From the NCBI RefSeq assembly GCF_004124325.1, contig NZ_QBDT01000002.1, positions 1-64,000 of the forward strand: a stretch of 64,000 nt of DNA, given 5' to 3'. Numbering within the stretch: the stretch's first letter is position 1; every line of letters starts with the position of its first letter. The notes under the pieces are model-generated. The model made no database searches and was not told the origin of the DNA. It saw only the letters and a list, made by a program, of their open reading frames with translations. Made by a program: the position numbers and the translations under genes. The DNA is from Streptomyces sp. L2 (GTDB lineage: Bacteria; Actinomycetota; Actinomycetes; Streptomycetales; Streptomycetaceae). Below, one piece after another: positions 17,901 to 26,886 of the stretch.

Positions 17901-19262
17901 TCAGGGCGTCCGCTTACGCGTGGAGTGTTCCGGCCACGGCAACCATGCGTAGAGGCGGAAGTCACCGGAGGGTGTGGTGCCGTGTTCGAGACGCCCGCCA
18001 GCGAGATTGGCACGCTCGGTGAGGCCGATCAGGCCTTGGCCCGAGCCAGGTGGGGCCGGCTGTTGCGCGCCCCTTTCGGGCATCGGGTTGCGTACTTCGA
18101 TGGCGAGCCCTTCCCCCGGTTTGCCCGTCAAGGTCACCGTCGTTCGTGCATGGGGTGCGTGCTTGCGAGCGTTGGTCAGGCCTTCCTGGATGATTCGGTA
18201 GGAGGTACGTCCTACAAGGTCCGTTAAGGTCTTCCCCTGCGTTCCCGCGGCTCCGGCTCTGTCGATCAGTGTCACTCCTGGGCCCGGCTGTTGTGACTCT
18301 TCGACGAGGCGCGGCAATTGCGCCAACGTCGGCGACGGGCGACGGGTGTCGGCTGTGTCTGGTGCGCGTAACACGCCGATGACGTCGCGTAAGTCCTGCA
18401 GTGCCTGGCGAGCGCTTTCCCGGATCACTCCTGAGGCCCGTTTGATCTCTGCCGCTGGGGCGTCCGGGCGGAACTCCAGTGCGCCGGAGTGCATGCTGAG
18501 CAGTGACAGGCGGTGGCCCAGTACGTCGTGCATCTCCCGGGCGACTTCCTCACGCGTCAGCTGCTGGGCGCGTTCCTCGCGCAGCTTCGCCTGGGCGGCG
18601 GCCTGCTGAGCGCGTTCCCGCGTGACTTGCATGAGCTGGTGCCGCGAGCGGGCGAACATGCCCCAGCCGGTGGCGGCGAACATCGCCAGTGTCCCGGTGA
18701 TGACCGATACGGCGGGGGGCTGGCCGGGGGCCGGGGGGCGCAGGTAAACCCCGAAGGTCCAGCACGCCAGCCCGGGAACCAGGAGGATGACCACGACGCG
18801 CGCCGGGCGGTGGGCGGCGAGGGTGAACAGGGCCACGAGCCCCGCGCCGGCGGCGCTGGGCTCCACGCAGAGCAGGGCGCACAGCACGATGGTGACCGCG
18901 ACGGGCCAGCGCCTGCGTAACCACACCACGGCGCACGCGGCCGCGGTCATCGCGAGGTCGGCCAGCAACAGCGGGTGCGAGACCCGGGGATCGGCCGCCA
19001 GCGCCCGCAGAGTGATCAGGGCGTTCAGGACGGCGAAGGCGAAGCAGGCGACGTCGACCCACCATTGGGCCGCGGTCCGGCCCTGATGCTGTGACACACC
19101 CGGGCGCGCGGCATCAGAGCGGATGGCAGCGGACGAGTCGTCGACGTCTTGCGCGGAGCTCGATGACGGTTCGCAGCGGCATGGCGACCCAGACTGAGCC
19201 GACTTGCGCACCCGGCCCAGCAACGCGCGGGCACAGGGGGTGCGGAAGCGCAGCCGGCTCAT
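17901..19262 (-). CDS. Two-component sensor histidine kinase, NarL/HisKA_3 type
   Basis: 453 residues. After a basic, poorly conserved N-terminal stretch, residues about 65-210 hold several membrane segments (VDVACFAFAVLNALITL, LLLADLAMTAAACAVVW, LVALFTLAAH, VVILLVPGLACWTF, VITGTLAMFAATGWGMF). The HisKA_3 dimerisation helix has the phospho-acceptor His in EVAREMHDVLGHRLSLLSM, followed by the ATPase with N-box EGLTNARKHAPHAR and G-box GSGQGLIGLTERANLAGG. It autophosphorylates and passes phosphate to the regulator encoded just upstream; stop and start overlap by four bases (19259-19262). The signal is unknown. A GTG start further inside is possible because the first 60 residues look non-globular. 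Confidence 0.85.
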   Translation of the reverse strand: MSRLRFRTPCARALLGRVRKSAQSGSPCRCEPSSSSAQDVDDSSAAIRSDAARPGVSQHQGRTAAQWWVDVACFAFAVLNALITLRALAADPRVSHPLLLADLAMTAAACAVVWLRRRWPVAVTIVLCALLCVEPSAAGAGLVALFTLAAHRPARVVVILLVPGLACWTFGVYLRPPAPGQPPAVSVITGTLAMFAATGWGMFARSRHQLMQVTRERAQQAAAQAKLREERAQQLTREEVAREMHDVLGHRLSLLSMHSGALEFRPDAPAAEIKRASGVIRESARQALQDLRDVIGVLRAPDTADTRRPSPTLAQLPRLVEESQQPGPGVTLIDRAGAAGTQGKTLTDLVGRTSYRIIQEGLTNARKHAPHARTTVTLTGKPGEGLAIEVRNPMPERGAQQPAPPGSGQGLIGLTERANLAGGRLEHGTTPSGDFRLYAWLPWPEHSTRKRTP

Positions 19263-19939
19263 GTCGCGTCCGGTGATCCGGCATCGTGCACGAGCAGTGC
19301 GATCTGTACCCGGTTGTTGAGGTCGAGCTTGGTCAAGATGCGCGAGATATGCGTCTTGACCGCCGGGATGCTCAAGTACAGCGCGGCCGCGATCTCAGCG
19401 TTCGTCTTGCCCTCGGCCAAGGTGAGAGCGATCTCGTGCTCACGCTCGCTCAACTGGAGCAACAGACTGCGGGCCCGATCCTGCCGGCCATCCCTGTCAC
19501 CCTGTGACACATGGGCGATGAGTTGCTGAGTGACCTCGGGAGACAGCACAGGGCGGCCCTTCATCACGTTGCGTACGGCCGACACGAGATCGTCCGGCTC
19601 GGTGTCCTTGAGGAGGAACCCCGCGGCTCCGGCCCGCAGAGCGCGCAGTACGTACTCATCCGCGTGGAAGGTGGTCAGTACGATCACTTCGGGTGCCGGC
19701 TTGCGCTGGCGTAGTTCCCTTGTCGCGGTCAGCCCGTCTGTCGTGGGCATCCGGATGTCCATGAGAACCACGTCCGGCGCATGCCGATCGGCCATCGCGG
19801 TCACCTCTGCCCCGTCCCCGGCCTCGGCCACGACGTGGATGTCGGATGTGGCCTCGAGCATGAGCCGTAACGCGGCACGTACCAGCGGATCGTCGTCCAC
19901 GAGCAGGACACGTACCTCGTTGCCGGAGTGCTGGTTCAT
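19259..19939 (-). CDS. NarL/FixJ-family response regulator
   Basis: 226 residues. The receiver domain (residues 9-125) has the acidic pair VDDDPLVR, the phospho-acceptor Asp in VVLMDIRMPTTDGL, the Thr in VLTTFHADEYV and the Lys in FLLKDTEPDDL. The C-terminal LuxR-type helix-turn-helix reads LSEREHEIALTLAEGKTNAE and SIPAVKTHISRILTKLDLNN. It is first in the operon with the kinase at 17901. It lies between helix-tailed gene D and two exported beta-helix proteins, but no operator evidence links it to them. Confidence 0.9.
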   Translation of the reverse strand: MNQHSGNEVRVLLVDDDPLVRAALRLMLEATSDIHVVAEAGDGAEVTAMADRHAPDVVLMDIRMPTTDGLTATRELRQRKPAPEVIVLTTFHADEYVLRALRAGAAGFLLKDTEPDDLVSAVRNVMKGRPVLSPEVTQQLIAHVSQGDRDGRQDRARSLLLQLSEREHEIALTLAEGKTNAEIAAALYLSIPAVKTHISRILTKLDLNNRVQIALLVHDAGSPDAT

Positions 19940-20020
19940 GTGCCTTCCTCTCCCGCCATTGCCTGCCTTTGGCGTCGGCCAGCCATGCGCCGGAGACCCG
20001 GTGCGCGCATGCGGCAGGTG

Positions 20021-21337
20021 TCACGCGTCGAGGATCATCCCACCGGTGCCGCCGACTTCCGGTGCCGAGTTGCCGTTCTTGAAGAACCGTCCGCGTCCGA
20101 CATAGACGGATGCCGGAGCGACCGCCTCGATACCGGGAAAACCGCGGCCGGAAATATTCCAGTTCTCCACCCAGCAGTTTTCCAGGAAGAGATTGGTACC
20201 GGCGCCGTGAACTCGCACACCGTTGGTGGTGAAATATGAGGCACGCACGTTTGTCGCTTGCACCGTTACGCCGTCCGCTTCGATATCGAGGCAAGCAACG
20301 CCAGTGATGTTGCCCTTCGCGTCCTGCGCGCCCTGAGAGGTGAGATTGGTGATCTGACCTGTCGTACCGTTACCGGTGATCCTTACTCCGTAGCCGCAGA
20401 TGTCGAAGTCCGCATCGGACAGCCGGAACTTGCTCGTGATTCCGCTGCTTGCGTCGAAGTGCATTCCGACGGCGTACCCGAGGGCAAAGATCCTGGTGAA
20501 GTGGGGGTTGTCGTTCCGGGCTGAGCGGATCGCTGTCGCGTTGCCGGCAACGTAAGCGCCGACATTCGGGTCGACGCTCCAGAACGGCCAGAAGTGAATA
20601 TTGTCGATCTTGATGACGTCAAGTGCGTTGTCGATTTCAATGCCCTGCCGCAGTGGTTGGCCCCAGATCCGCTCCAGGCAGACACGGCCGACAACTCCGT
20701 CTGGGTAGGTGATGCTGATGCCTCGTGTCGGGTTGTTCAGCATGACGTCGTGAATGTGGACGTCGGTGCTGCTGACCTGGATGGCCGGCGGATAGTCAAG
20801 GGGAGCCCAGCCGGGGCCGGGGGAGGGCTGTTTGTGGCCGATTGCCAGATCAGCCACTGTGGTTCCAGCTCCGTTCCATGTGATGGTGATCGCGCTGACG
20901 TTCGTCGAGTCGACATACAGCCACGAACCATGGGTGTTCTGGGCCGGTCCCCAGCCGGCGCCGGCGATGACGATCGGCGCGTTGACGGTGAGTCCTGTGC
21001 CCAGCCGGTAGGCGCCGGGCGGGATCCAGACGACACCGCCCTTGGCACTGGCCACGTTGATGGCCTTTTGGATGGGTGTGCTGTCGTCAGCCGCGCCGTC
21101 CCCCACCGCACCGTAGGCTGTCACGTCGAACACCGAGCTCATTCCTGGGAGAGGGCCGCTCGCGGCGTGCGCCGTCCCACCGGTGGCCGCGGCAGTGAAT
21201 ACGCCTGCGCCCGCACCGGCGGCTCCCAGCATGCGTAACGCAGATCGCCGAGGAGTCGCCGCTGATAAGGGGTTCTGTCCGGAGCCGTGCGCACCACGCC
21301 CCGGCAACGCGTTCTCGTTCTTGTCCACTTCGGTCAT
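20021..21337 (-). CDS. Exported beta-helix protein, pectate lyase_3/GH55-like (Tat signal)
   Basis: 438 residues from MTEVDKNENALPG at 21337; GTGAGGCC lies upstream. The N-terminus PRRSALRMLGAAGAGAGVF, ending HAASG, is a twin-arginine signal. The mature start, FDVTAYGAVGDGAADDSTPI plus KAINVASAKGGVVWIPPGAY, is the standard opening of the pectate lyase_3 right-handed beta-helix used by GH55, polygalacturonase-like enzymes and phage tailspikes. The rest shows beta-helix rungs (VHIHDVMLNNPTRGISI, TAIRSARNDNPHF). No catalytic residues are assigned. It follows the second beta-helix gene in the same direction, with a terminator between them. Confidence 0.75.
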   Translation of the reverse strand: MTEVDKNENALPGRGAHGSGQNPLSAATPRRSALRMLGAAGAGAGVFTAAATGGTAHAASGPLPGMSSVFDVTAYGAVGDGAADDSTPIQKAINVASAKGGVVWIPPGAYRLGTGLTVNAPIVIAGAGWGPAQNTHGSWLYVDSTNVSAITITWNGAGTTVADLAIGHKQPSPGPGWAPLDYPPAIQVSSTDVHIHDVMLNNPTRGISITYPDGVVGRVCLERIWGQPLRQGIEIDNALDVIKIDNIHFWPFWSVDPNVGAYVAGNATAIRSARNDNPHFTRIFALGYAVGMHFDASSGITSKFRLSDADFDICGYGVRITGNGTTGQITNLTSQGAQDAKGNITGVACLDIEADGVTVQATNVRASYFTTNGVRVHGAGTNLFLENCWVENWNISGRGFPGIEAVAPASVYVGRGRFFKNGNSAPEVGGTGGMILDA

Positions 21338-21414
21338 GGTCTTCGGCCTCACATGTTTATCAGCTGGGCAGACCCGGCGATGAAGGGATCCGCACACGGG
21401 TCCTTTTGAAAATG

Positions 21415-21446
21415 GTCTGGGTGAACGAATTTCCGCTCACCCAGAC
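21415..21446 (-). terminator. Terminator between the two beta-helix genes
   Basis: GTCTGGGTGA and TCACCCAGAC form 10-bp arms with a 12-base loop, 32 bases past the stop of the gene at 21478. Confidence 0.6.
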
Positions 21447-21477
21447 GTGGCATCGGGAATTCACTCTCCGGTTCTGG

Positions 21478-22746
21478 TCAGGGGTAGATGATGTTGCCCT
21501 CGACGCGGGTGAACGGGTTGCTCGCGTGGTTGATGAGGGCACCTTCGTGGGTGTTGGCCACGACCACATTGTTCGAGAAGAGGATTACGCCGTTGTACGG
21601 ATCGATTTTCGCAGCGGCTGTGACCCCCGAGATGTCGTTCCCCGAGATGTTCACCTTGGCGCCGCCGTCGATCTCGAGCGCGGGGTTGGGCGCGTTGATT
21701 TCGGAGCTGGAGACCGTCACGATGTAGCCGCCGTGCACGTAGACCGCCGCTGCGGCGTTGGAGCGGAATTGGCCGCCCGACACATTTACCGTGCTCGTTG
21801 TTCCGTCGATCTCGAGCGCGTGGACATGGCTTCGGTGCGTCGTGTTCGTGAGGGTGAGGTGGGCGTTGTCTGCGACCTTCACGCCTGTCACACAGTAATC
21901 GGTGGTGAGACCGTCGATCGTCCCCCAGGCCAAGCCACCGGCGCTCCCTTGCAGGAGAACGCCGGTCTGCGCGCCGAAGACCAGGCCACCGCTCATGTGG
22001 TAGGCATCGAGATGGTCGAGTTCGATACCGACGCCGCTGTTGAGGAAGGCACCTTTGTAAACACCGGGAGGGGTCCACACTTCCACATTGGAGATCGTCG
22101 TAGTGTCGTACCCGGTATCGAGACGCATGCCGAGTTTGGCGACGGACGAGATGAACACGTCCTGGATCACTGCGCGGCCCGTGTTCTGCCCGACCGATTC
22201 GATCCCCTTCCAGGCGTGTGCGATTCTCACGTTGCTCACGCGGGTCCCGACTCCGTCCAGGAGGATGGTCGTGGCGTACTGCGTGGGAGTGGCGGAAGAC
22301 TCGTCCTGCGGGTAGTCGAAGTTCAGGCCGGCCACCGCACCGCCGTCCTTGAGACGGATCGCGCTGTGAGAGGGGTCCGTCGCCACAATGGTGGGGAGCG
22401 TCGCATAGTCGGACGTGTAGGTGCCGCCCAGGTGACCGACCATCAGCTGCTGAGTCAGCGTGAGGGTATCGGTGATCCTGTACCTTCCCCAGGGGACGTA
22501 GACCGGGACCTTCCAGGCAGTGGCCTGTGCGATGGCGCACTTGAAGGCGCCGGTGTCGTCTGTCGTGCCATCGCCTACGGCACCACAGTCCCGGACATCG
22601 GCGACCTTCTTGGGAGCGGCAGATGGTGCGGACGCGAACGCGGTGCCCGCAGAGGGCAGGACTCCCACCAGTGCGGCGGCCACGGACACAGCGAGTACTT
22701 TGAAATGACGAGTGGTATATCTGAGGCAACGGTGACGCAACGTCAT
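21478..22746 (-). CDS. Exported beta-helix protein, pectate lyase_3-like
   Basis: 422 residues. The start MTLRHRCLRYTTRHF at 22746 is preferred because AAGGGAGATCA precedes it and a signal peptide (AVSVAAALVGVLPSAGTAFA) follows. The mature start VADVRDCGAVGDGTTDDTGA with VYVPWGRYRITDTLTL is the pectate lyase_3 opening, and the remainder reads as regular beta-helix rungs ending in NPFTRVEGNIIYP. It shares the fold but not close sequence with the protein at 20021. Substrate unknown; extracellular glycan cleavage or binding is likely. Confidence 0.75.
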   Translation of the reverse strand: MTLRHRCLRYTTRHFKVLAVSVAAALVGVLPSAGTAFASAPSAAPKKVADVRDCGAVGDGTTDDTGAFKCAIAQATAWKVPVYVPWGRYRITDTLTLTQQLMVGHLGGTYTSDYATLPTIVATDPSHSAIRLKDGGAVAGLNFDYPQDESSATPTQYATTILLDGVGTRVSNVRIAHAWKGIESVGQNTGRAVIQDVFISSVAKLGMRLDTGYDTTTISNVEVWTPPGVYKGAFLNSGVGIELDHLDAYHMSGGLVFGAQTGVLLQGSAGGLAWGTIDGLTTDYCVTGVKVADNAHLTLTNTTHRSHVHALEIDGTTSTVNVSGGQFRSNAAAAVYVHGGYIVTVSSSEINAPNPALEIDGGAKVNISGNDISGVTAAAKIDPYNGVILFSNNVVVANTHEGALINHASNPFTRVEGNIIYP

Positions 22747-23123
22747 TGATCTCCCTTTCTTGTAGAGAATCGGCAGCACTCTCCATAGGCGCCGCCGTCC
22801 GTGGGATGCCGTGTTGTCCGAGTCGGCATCATCGGGAGGAGCAGTGCCGGCGAGGTCTTCCAGTTGGCTGGAGTCCGCGGGGAAAAGGGTGGTGCCGGGT
22901 GCGGAGGCAGGTCCTAATCCGGGACCACGACGGCAGGAACGATCCAGCGGCACCCGATGCTGCCTGGCGAAATCGGCTGCTGCCGCGGCCCTGCAAGGCC
23001 CTGTAGAGATACGGAACCCGCACCATTAAGAGGCTCGCAGAGCTTTTATATGACGATCACTTCGCCTGAACGGAACGTGGCGGTATGACCGGGCCCTTCC
23101 CGGTTCATGCGAGGCGCCCAGAC

Positions 23124-23325
23124 GATGCCCGCGGAGTCACCGCTCAAGTTGCGTGAGCGTGCGGTCCGGATGGATCGTGCCGCCGGGCCTGAGCCCGTGA
23201 AGTCCCCGTAGGACCAAGGAATTCGGCGTGCGTCACGAGATCCTGCGCGGCTCGACCCTGCAGGGCCACGGCCGGCGCCAGTGAGGATGACCTGCTCACC
23301 ACCTCGTACGGCACGACGAGCACGG
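23124..23325 (+). pseudogene. IS3-family OrfA remnant
   Basis: MPAESPLKLRERAVRMDRAA, then after a frame change EFGVRHEILRG and EDDLLTT, match the helix-turn-helix OrfA of IS3 elements in order. It has a stop and a frameshift. No OrfB follows. Confidence 0.55.
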
Positions 23326-23334
23326 CAGACACAC

Positions 23335-23489
23335 AACGAGGCGAGGCTCCTCGGGCGAAGCGCGGTGCGTGAGAACACCGGCGCCACGACCAGGAGCCTC
23401 GCCTCGTTACGAACTCCCCTGACCAGCGTTTTCGCCTTCAGGAAAGGTTATGGGAGGGAGATTGCCTTGCAGCGTCATCCTCCCAGCAG
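23335..23489. repeat. Dispersed 155-bp repeat, copy 1 (gene 3' end plus terminator)
   Basis: Nearly identical to 46057-46210. It contains perfect 17-bp arms AACGAGGCGAGGCTCCT (23335-23351) and AGGAGCCTCGCCTCGTT (23392-23408). At its right end is a stretch matching the last codons of the SdrD-like gene at 46191. So it appears to be the surviving 3' end and terminator of a lost SdrD-like gene. Confidence 0.75.
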
Positions 23490-23682
23490 AGCATCGTTGG
23501 AACTCGGCCCCCTCCAGACTGGGCACCTGCCGCCAGGCCAGCACCCGGCAGGCAAGCGCGCGTCCCCGAGCAGGCGTCTCCGGCGGCAGTGTTTCGGGGC
23601 GCCGCGCCCGTGTCGGTGTCCGGCGAGACGAGCGTGCGCGACGAGGCAGGGTGGCAGAGTCCCCCCTCCCACACAACTCAGC

Positions 23683-23728
23683 GCCGGGGAGACCACACCA
23701 GCCGGGCGGCTGGTGTGGTCTCCCCGGC
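23683..23728 (-). terminator. Terminator hairpin of the 23738 gene
   Basis: Perfect 21-bp arms (23683-23703 and 23708-23728) with a 4-base loop; core GGGGAGACCACACCAGCC. The strongest member of the shared terminator family. Confidence 0.8.
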
Positions 23729-23737
23729 AACTGGCAG

Positions 23738-26425
23738 TTATCGGCGCTCCTCCCGGCGTTGGTCCTCCCGGCGGTGCTCCTCAGCCCGGCGGTCGGCCTC
23801 TTCACGGGCCCTGCGGTCCGCTTCCTCGCGAGCTCGACGGTCGGCCTCCTCCTTGGCGCGACGGTCGGCCTCCTCCTTGGCGCGACGGTCGGCCTCCTCC
23901 TTGGCCCGACGGTCGGCCTCCTCCTTGGCCCGACGGTCCGCTTCTTCCTTGGCCTTGCGGTCGGCTTCCTCCTTGGCCCGACGGTCGGCCTCTTCCTTGG
24001 CCCGACGGTCGGCCTCTTCCTTAGCCCGACGGTCGGCTTCCTCCTTAGCCCGACGGTCGGCCTCTTCCTTAGCCCGACGGTCGGCCTCTTCCTTAGCCCG
24101 ACGGTCGGCTTCCTCCTTGGCCCGACGGTCGGCCTCTTCCTTGGCCCGACGGTCGGCCTCTTCCTTGGCCCGACGGTCGGCTTCCTCCTTAGCCTTACGG
24201 TCGGCCTCTTCCTTGGCCTTACGGTCAGCCTCCTCCTTGGCCTTACGGTCAGCCTCCTCCTTGGCCTTGCGGTCAGCCTCCTCCTTGGCCTTGCGGTCAG
24301 CCTCCTCCTTGGCCTTGCGGTCAGCCTCCTCCTTGGCCTTGCGGTCAGCCTCCTCCTTCGCCTTGCGGTCAGCCTCCTCCTTCGCCTTGCGGTCAGCCTC
24401 CTCCTTCGCCTTGCGGTCAGCCTCCTCCTTCGCCTTGCGGTCAGCCTCCTCCTTCGCCTTGGCGTCAGCCTCCTCCTTGGCCTTGCGGTCCGCCTCCTCC
24501 TTCGCCTTGGCGTCTGCCTCCTCCTTCGCCTTCTGCGCGTCGTCCTGCCGCTTCTTATCGCCGGGCAGTTCGTCCTTCACGTCGACCTTGCCGTCACCGT
24601 TGGTGTCGCCGCGTAAGAAGGCCCGAGGGTCCTCGACCTTCTGCCAGGCCCCGTCCTTCTCCACATAGCCCACGACGTCGTCGTAGTTCTTGACGGAGGA
24701 ATCAGGCATCAACTGGTGCCAGGAGCCATCCTTGCCATGCCCGTAGAACTGCACCGGGGTGCCCTGGCCATCGTTCGTCACCTTCCACGACTCACCCGTC
24801 TTCGGATCCGACACCAGAGACCAGCCCCTCAACCCGGCGAACGTGGTAGGCGGGGCAGATGGATCATTCAATTTCGCCCCCTTATCAGACCTCCACAAAT
24901 TCGGCCTGTCGAACAGAACGTCGGCGGCAGAAGTGGCGTCTAATTCCTTGTCCTTCTTCTTGAGTTCTGTGTACGCGTTTGCGAAGTCGCTCGCGAAGGT
25001 AGGAGAATTTGGCATTGCAAATTTCTTCAAAATCTCATACGCCTCATCTTCCCTTATTCCCAGAGCCGTCATAAGTGCCTTCGCCTGGACCTCCGCATTG
25101 ACTACCGTCTTTTCATTGGCTGCTTGCGTAGCCTTGCGGCTCTCTACAACGTCAGGCCAGACACGAATATCACCCTTGTCTTCATTGCCACGCGAACTAT
25201 CTATGATCGTGATAGCGCCACCAATAATAGGGCCGAACTTCATAGTCGCCGACCCGTACGTGTCAGGCGCTTTGAAATCTTGAATGCCCTCCTCGCTGAC
25301 CCTGAAGGATGTATTACCATTGGTGTCAAAGCTTTGACTCCGAAGTTTCCCGTCCGGAGACGTCCCCATGACGTCGACGTGGAGATTATTGACTAAGCCG
25401 TAGCGTCCCAATAAATTGCCCGGCTTTGAAATTTCGTCGCCCACGTTCAGCGAGCTGACAAGCCTCTTTTCTCCGGGGGCGATCAGGGTCACTCCCGTTT
25501 CCTTGAGGTAGGCGTTAATGGCCTTGGCCCCTAGATCGGTTACCGTGAAGAATGTACCGGCGACCTCTCCATATTTACCACCGCCCTCAGTGATAACATA
25601 TTTTGCGACGTTTCCTACCCAAGATGCCAATTCCGAGGATTTACTTTCCTGCGTATTAACAAAGATGGGGCGGCTTGTAGTGTTTACAACCCAGCTGTTC
25701 TGGTTCGCGATATTAGAGAGCAGGCCATCTTTATTTGAAGTCGGCTTGGGAGCCTCAAACCCGTAGCTGGTATTGGGGACGCCATTTCCCGATGCTGGTG
25801 CTTCTTTTTCATGATTCTTAGGATCAGCGAGGGCAACACTGTCGTTCTTGACGACCCAGGAGTCATTCCCGCTGGAGTCAAACCCGGAACTCTGAATCTG
25901 TCCATTGCTGTCCGTGCCAATGATATCGAGATGCACACTCCTCGGCACGAAGGACTTACCTGAATTAATTTGCCCAGCCGTATCCGCATAACCCGCAGAG
26001 TAGACTCTCGCACTTTTTCCCGGAGGAATCGCGACCAGTCCATTGTGGGTGAAAAATTCCTCACCCTGCGACACGGTTATCTCACCCAACTCCTGCACCT
26101 TTTTCACCTTCTCAGGCGCAGGAGCGAAGGCCTTTGCAAGCGATGTCCAGAAGATAGACTTCTGAGCATCCTTACTATCCGACGGAACAACGTAAATGGT
26201 CCTGGCGGAATTGTTCGTAACATACGACTCTTGAGCCCTCGGCGTATCAATCGTGACGGCATGGTGGTCGTCATGGTGATCGGAAGCACTAAGGGAAGAA
26301 GCCATGGCCGGACCTGCGCCGGCCGCACCAACTCCGACCACAGCTGCAGCAGCAAGAGCCACGGTTACGTATCGATTTGCTACAGCAATCGAATTCTGTC
26401 GAACCTTCTTGTGACGAGCAGACAT
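23738..26425 (-). CDS. Secreted helix-tailed protein E (two beta-domains, EF-hand-like loop, longest tail)
   Basis: 895 residues from MSARHKKVRQNS at 26425, with AGGAGGATAAAA upstream. Residues 1-42 are a Sec signal. Two copies of the unnamed domain follow: copy 1 from YVTNNSARTIYVVPSD to VHLDIIGTDSNGQIQSSGFD, copy 2 from WVVNTTSRPIFVNTQES to LHVDVMGTSPDGKLRSQSFD; each has an IPPGKSARVY or IAPGEKRLV turn and a helical insert. A mixed region leads to the GLRSWSLVSDPKTGESW module (about residues 525-605) and the loop DTNGDGKVDVKDE near residue 606. The tail, about residue 630 to the end, is roughly 32 copies of KAKEEADR/RAKEEADR. It shares promoter, leader length and terminator with the paralogues. 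Function unknown. Confidence 0.8.
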   Translation of the reverse strand: MSARHKKVRQNSIAVANRYVTVALAAAAVVGVGAAGAGPAMASSLSASDHHDDHHAVTIDTPRAQESYVTNNSARTIYVVPSDSKDAQKSIFWTSLAKAFAPAPEKVKKVQELGEITVSQGEEFFTHNGLVAIPPGKSARVYSAGYADTAGQINSGKSFVPRSVHLDIIGTDSNGQIQSSGFDSSGNDSWVVKNDSVALADPKNHEKEAPASGNGVPNTSYGFEAPKPTSNKDGLLSNIANQNSWVVNTTSRPIFVNTQESKSSELASWVGNVAKYVITEGGGKYGEVAGTFFTVTDLGAKAINAYLKETGVTLIAPGEKRLVSSLNVGDEISKPGNLLGRYGLVNNLHVDVMGTSPDGKLRSQSFDTNGNTSFRVSEEGIQDFKAPDTYGSATMKFGPIIGGAITIIDSSRGNEDKGDIRVWPDVVESRKATQAANEKTVVNAEVQAKALMTALGIREDEAYEILKKFAMPNSPTFASDFANAYTELKKKDKELDATSAADVLFDRPNLWRSDKGAKLNDPSAPPTTFAGLRGWSLVSDPKTGESWKVTNDGQGTPVQFYGHGKDGSWHQLMPDSSVKNYDDVVGYVEKDGAWQKVEDPRAFLRGDTNGDGKVDVKDELPGDKKRQDDAQKAKEEADAKAKEEADRKAKEEADAKAKEEADRKAKEEADRKAKEEADRKAKEEADRKAKEEADRKAKEEADRKAKEEADRKAKEEADRKAKEEADRKAKEEADRKAKEEADRKAKEEADRRAKEEADRRAKEEADRRAKEEADRRAKEEADRRAKEEADRRAKEEADRRAKEEADRRAKEEADRRAKEEADRKAKEEADRRAKEEADRRAKEEADRRAKEEADRRAKEEADRRAREEADRRAREEADRRAEEHRREDQRREERR
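23775..24535 (-). repeat. 24-bp tandem repeats encoding the charged-helix tail
   Basis: About 32 units of 24 bp. Blocks of identical units (several consecutive with gcccgacggtcggc, then several with gccttgcggtcagc) point to local expansion. Confidence 0.9.
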
Positions 26426-26590
26426 TTTTATCCTCCTGGGATGTTTGCAGAGAGTTGAGTGATCACACAGGTTGAGGGGATCACTAGGGTCAGCCGACGA
26501 CGATGGCACATGTTTTGCGGTCAGTTGGACTTTCCGCTAGAGAAACTCGCGTCATCAGTCAGATCAGCCGAACATCTTGCTGTATGTCCT

Positions 26591-26619
26591 TGAGACCAGC
26601 GAGCCCTTGGCTTGTTACG
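26591..26619 (-). promoter_or_regulatory. ECF-like promoter of helix-tailed gene E
   Basis: On the minus strand: GCGTAAC, 17 bases from AAC to GTC, then GGTCTCAAGGACATACAGC (complements at 26614-26616 and 26594-26596). The leader is about 160 bases. Confidence 0.65.
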
Positions 26620-26640
26620 CATGGGGCCAGAGTTTCTGCT

Positions 26641-26654
26641 GTGACGTGGGCCAC
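26641..26654. promoter_or_regulatory. Crp-like palindrome upstream of gene E promoter
   Basis: The minus strand reads GTGGCCCACGTCAC, a full GTG-N6-GNCAC match, 21 bases from the -35 element. Confidence 0.4.
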
Positions 26655-26886
26655 CATCGCCTCGCGCCACTTTCGGGTCCTGGCTCCGCTGCCCTCAGGA
26701 CGGGACGGGTAGTCCCGGTCACGGGGTCACCGGCCGTAGACGCCGGTTCCGCACACGCTCGCGTTGCCCTCAAGCCGGGAAAGCACTTCCTCGGAAGTTC
26801 GTGTTTCTGGCCTGCGGCCAGGCTGACGGCTGCACAGAGAGGCGCACAGCGTCATCCAGCGACCCAAAACGAAATGGGGCGAAGCG

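Noticed and set aside
23775..24535. CRISPR-like periodic repeats
   Set aside because: Units are contiguous, 24 bp, coding and without spacers; no cas genes.
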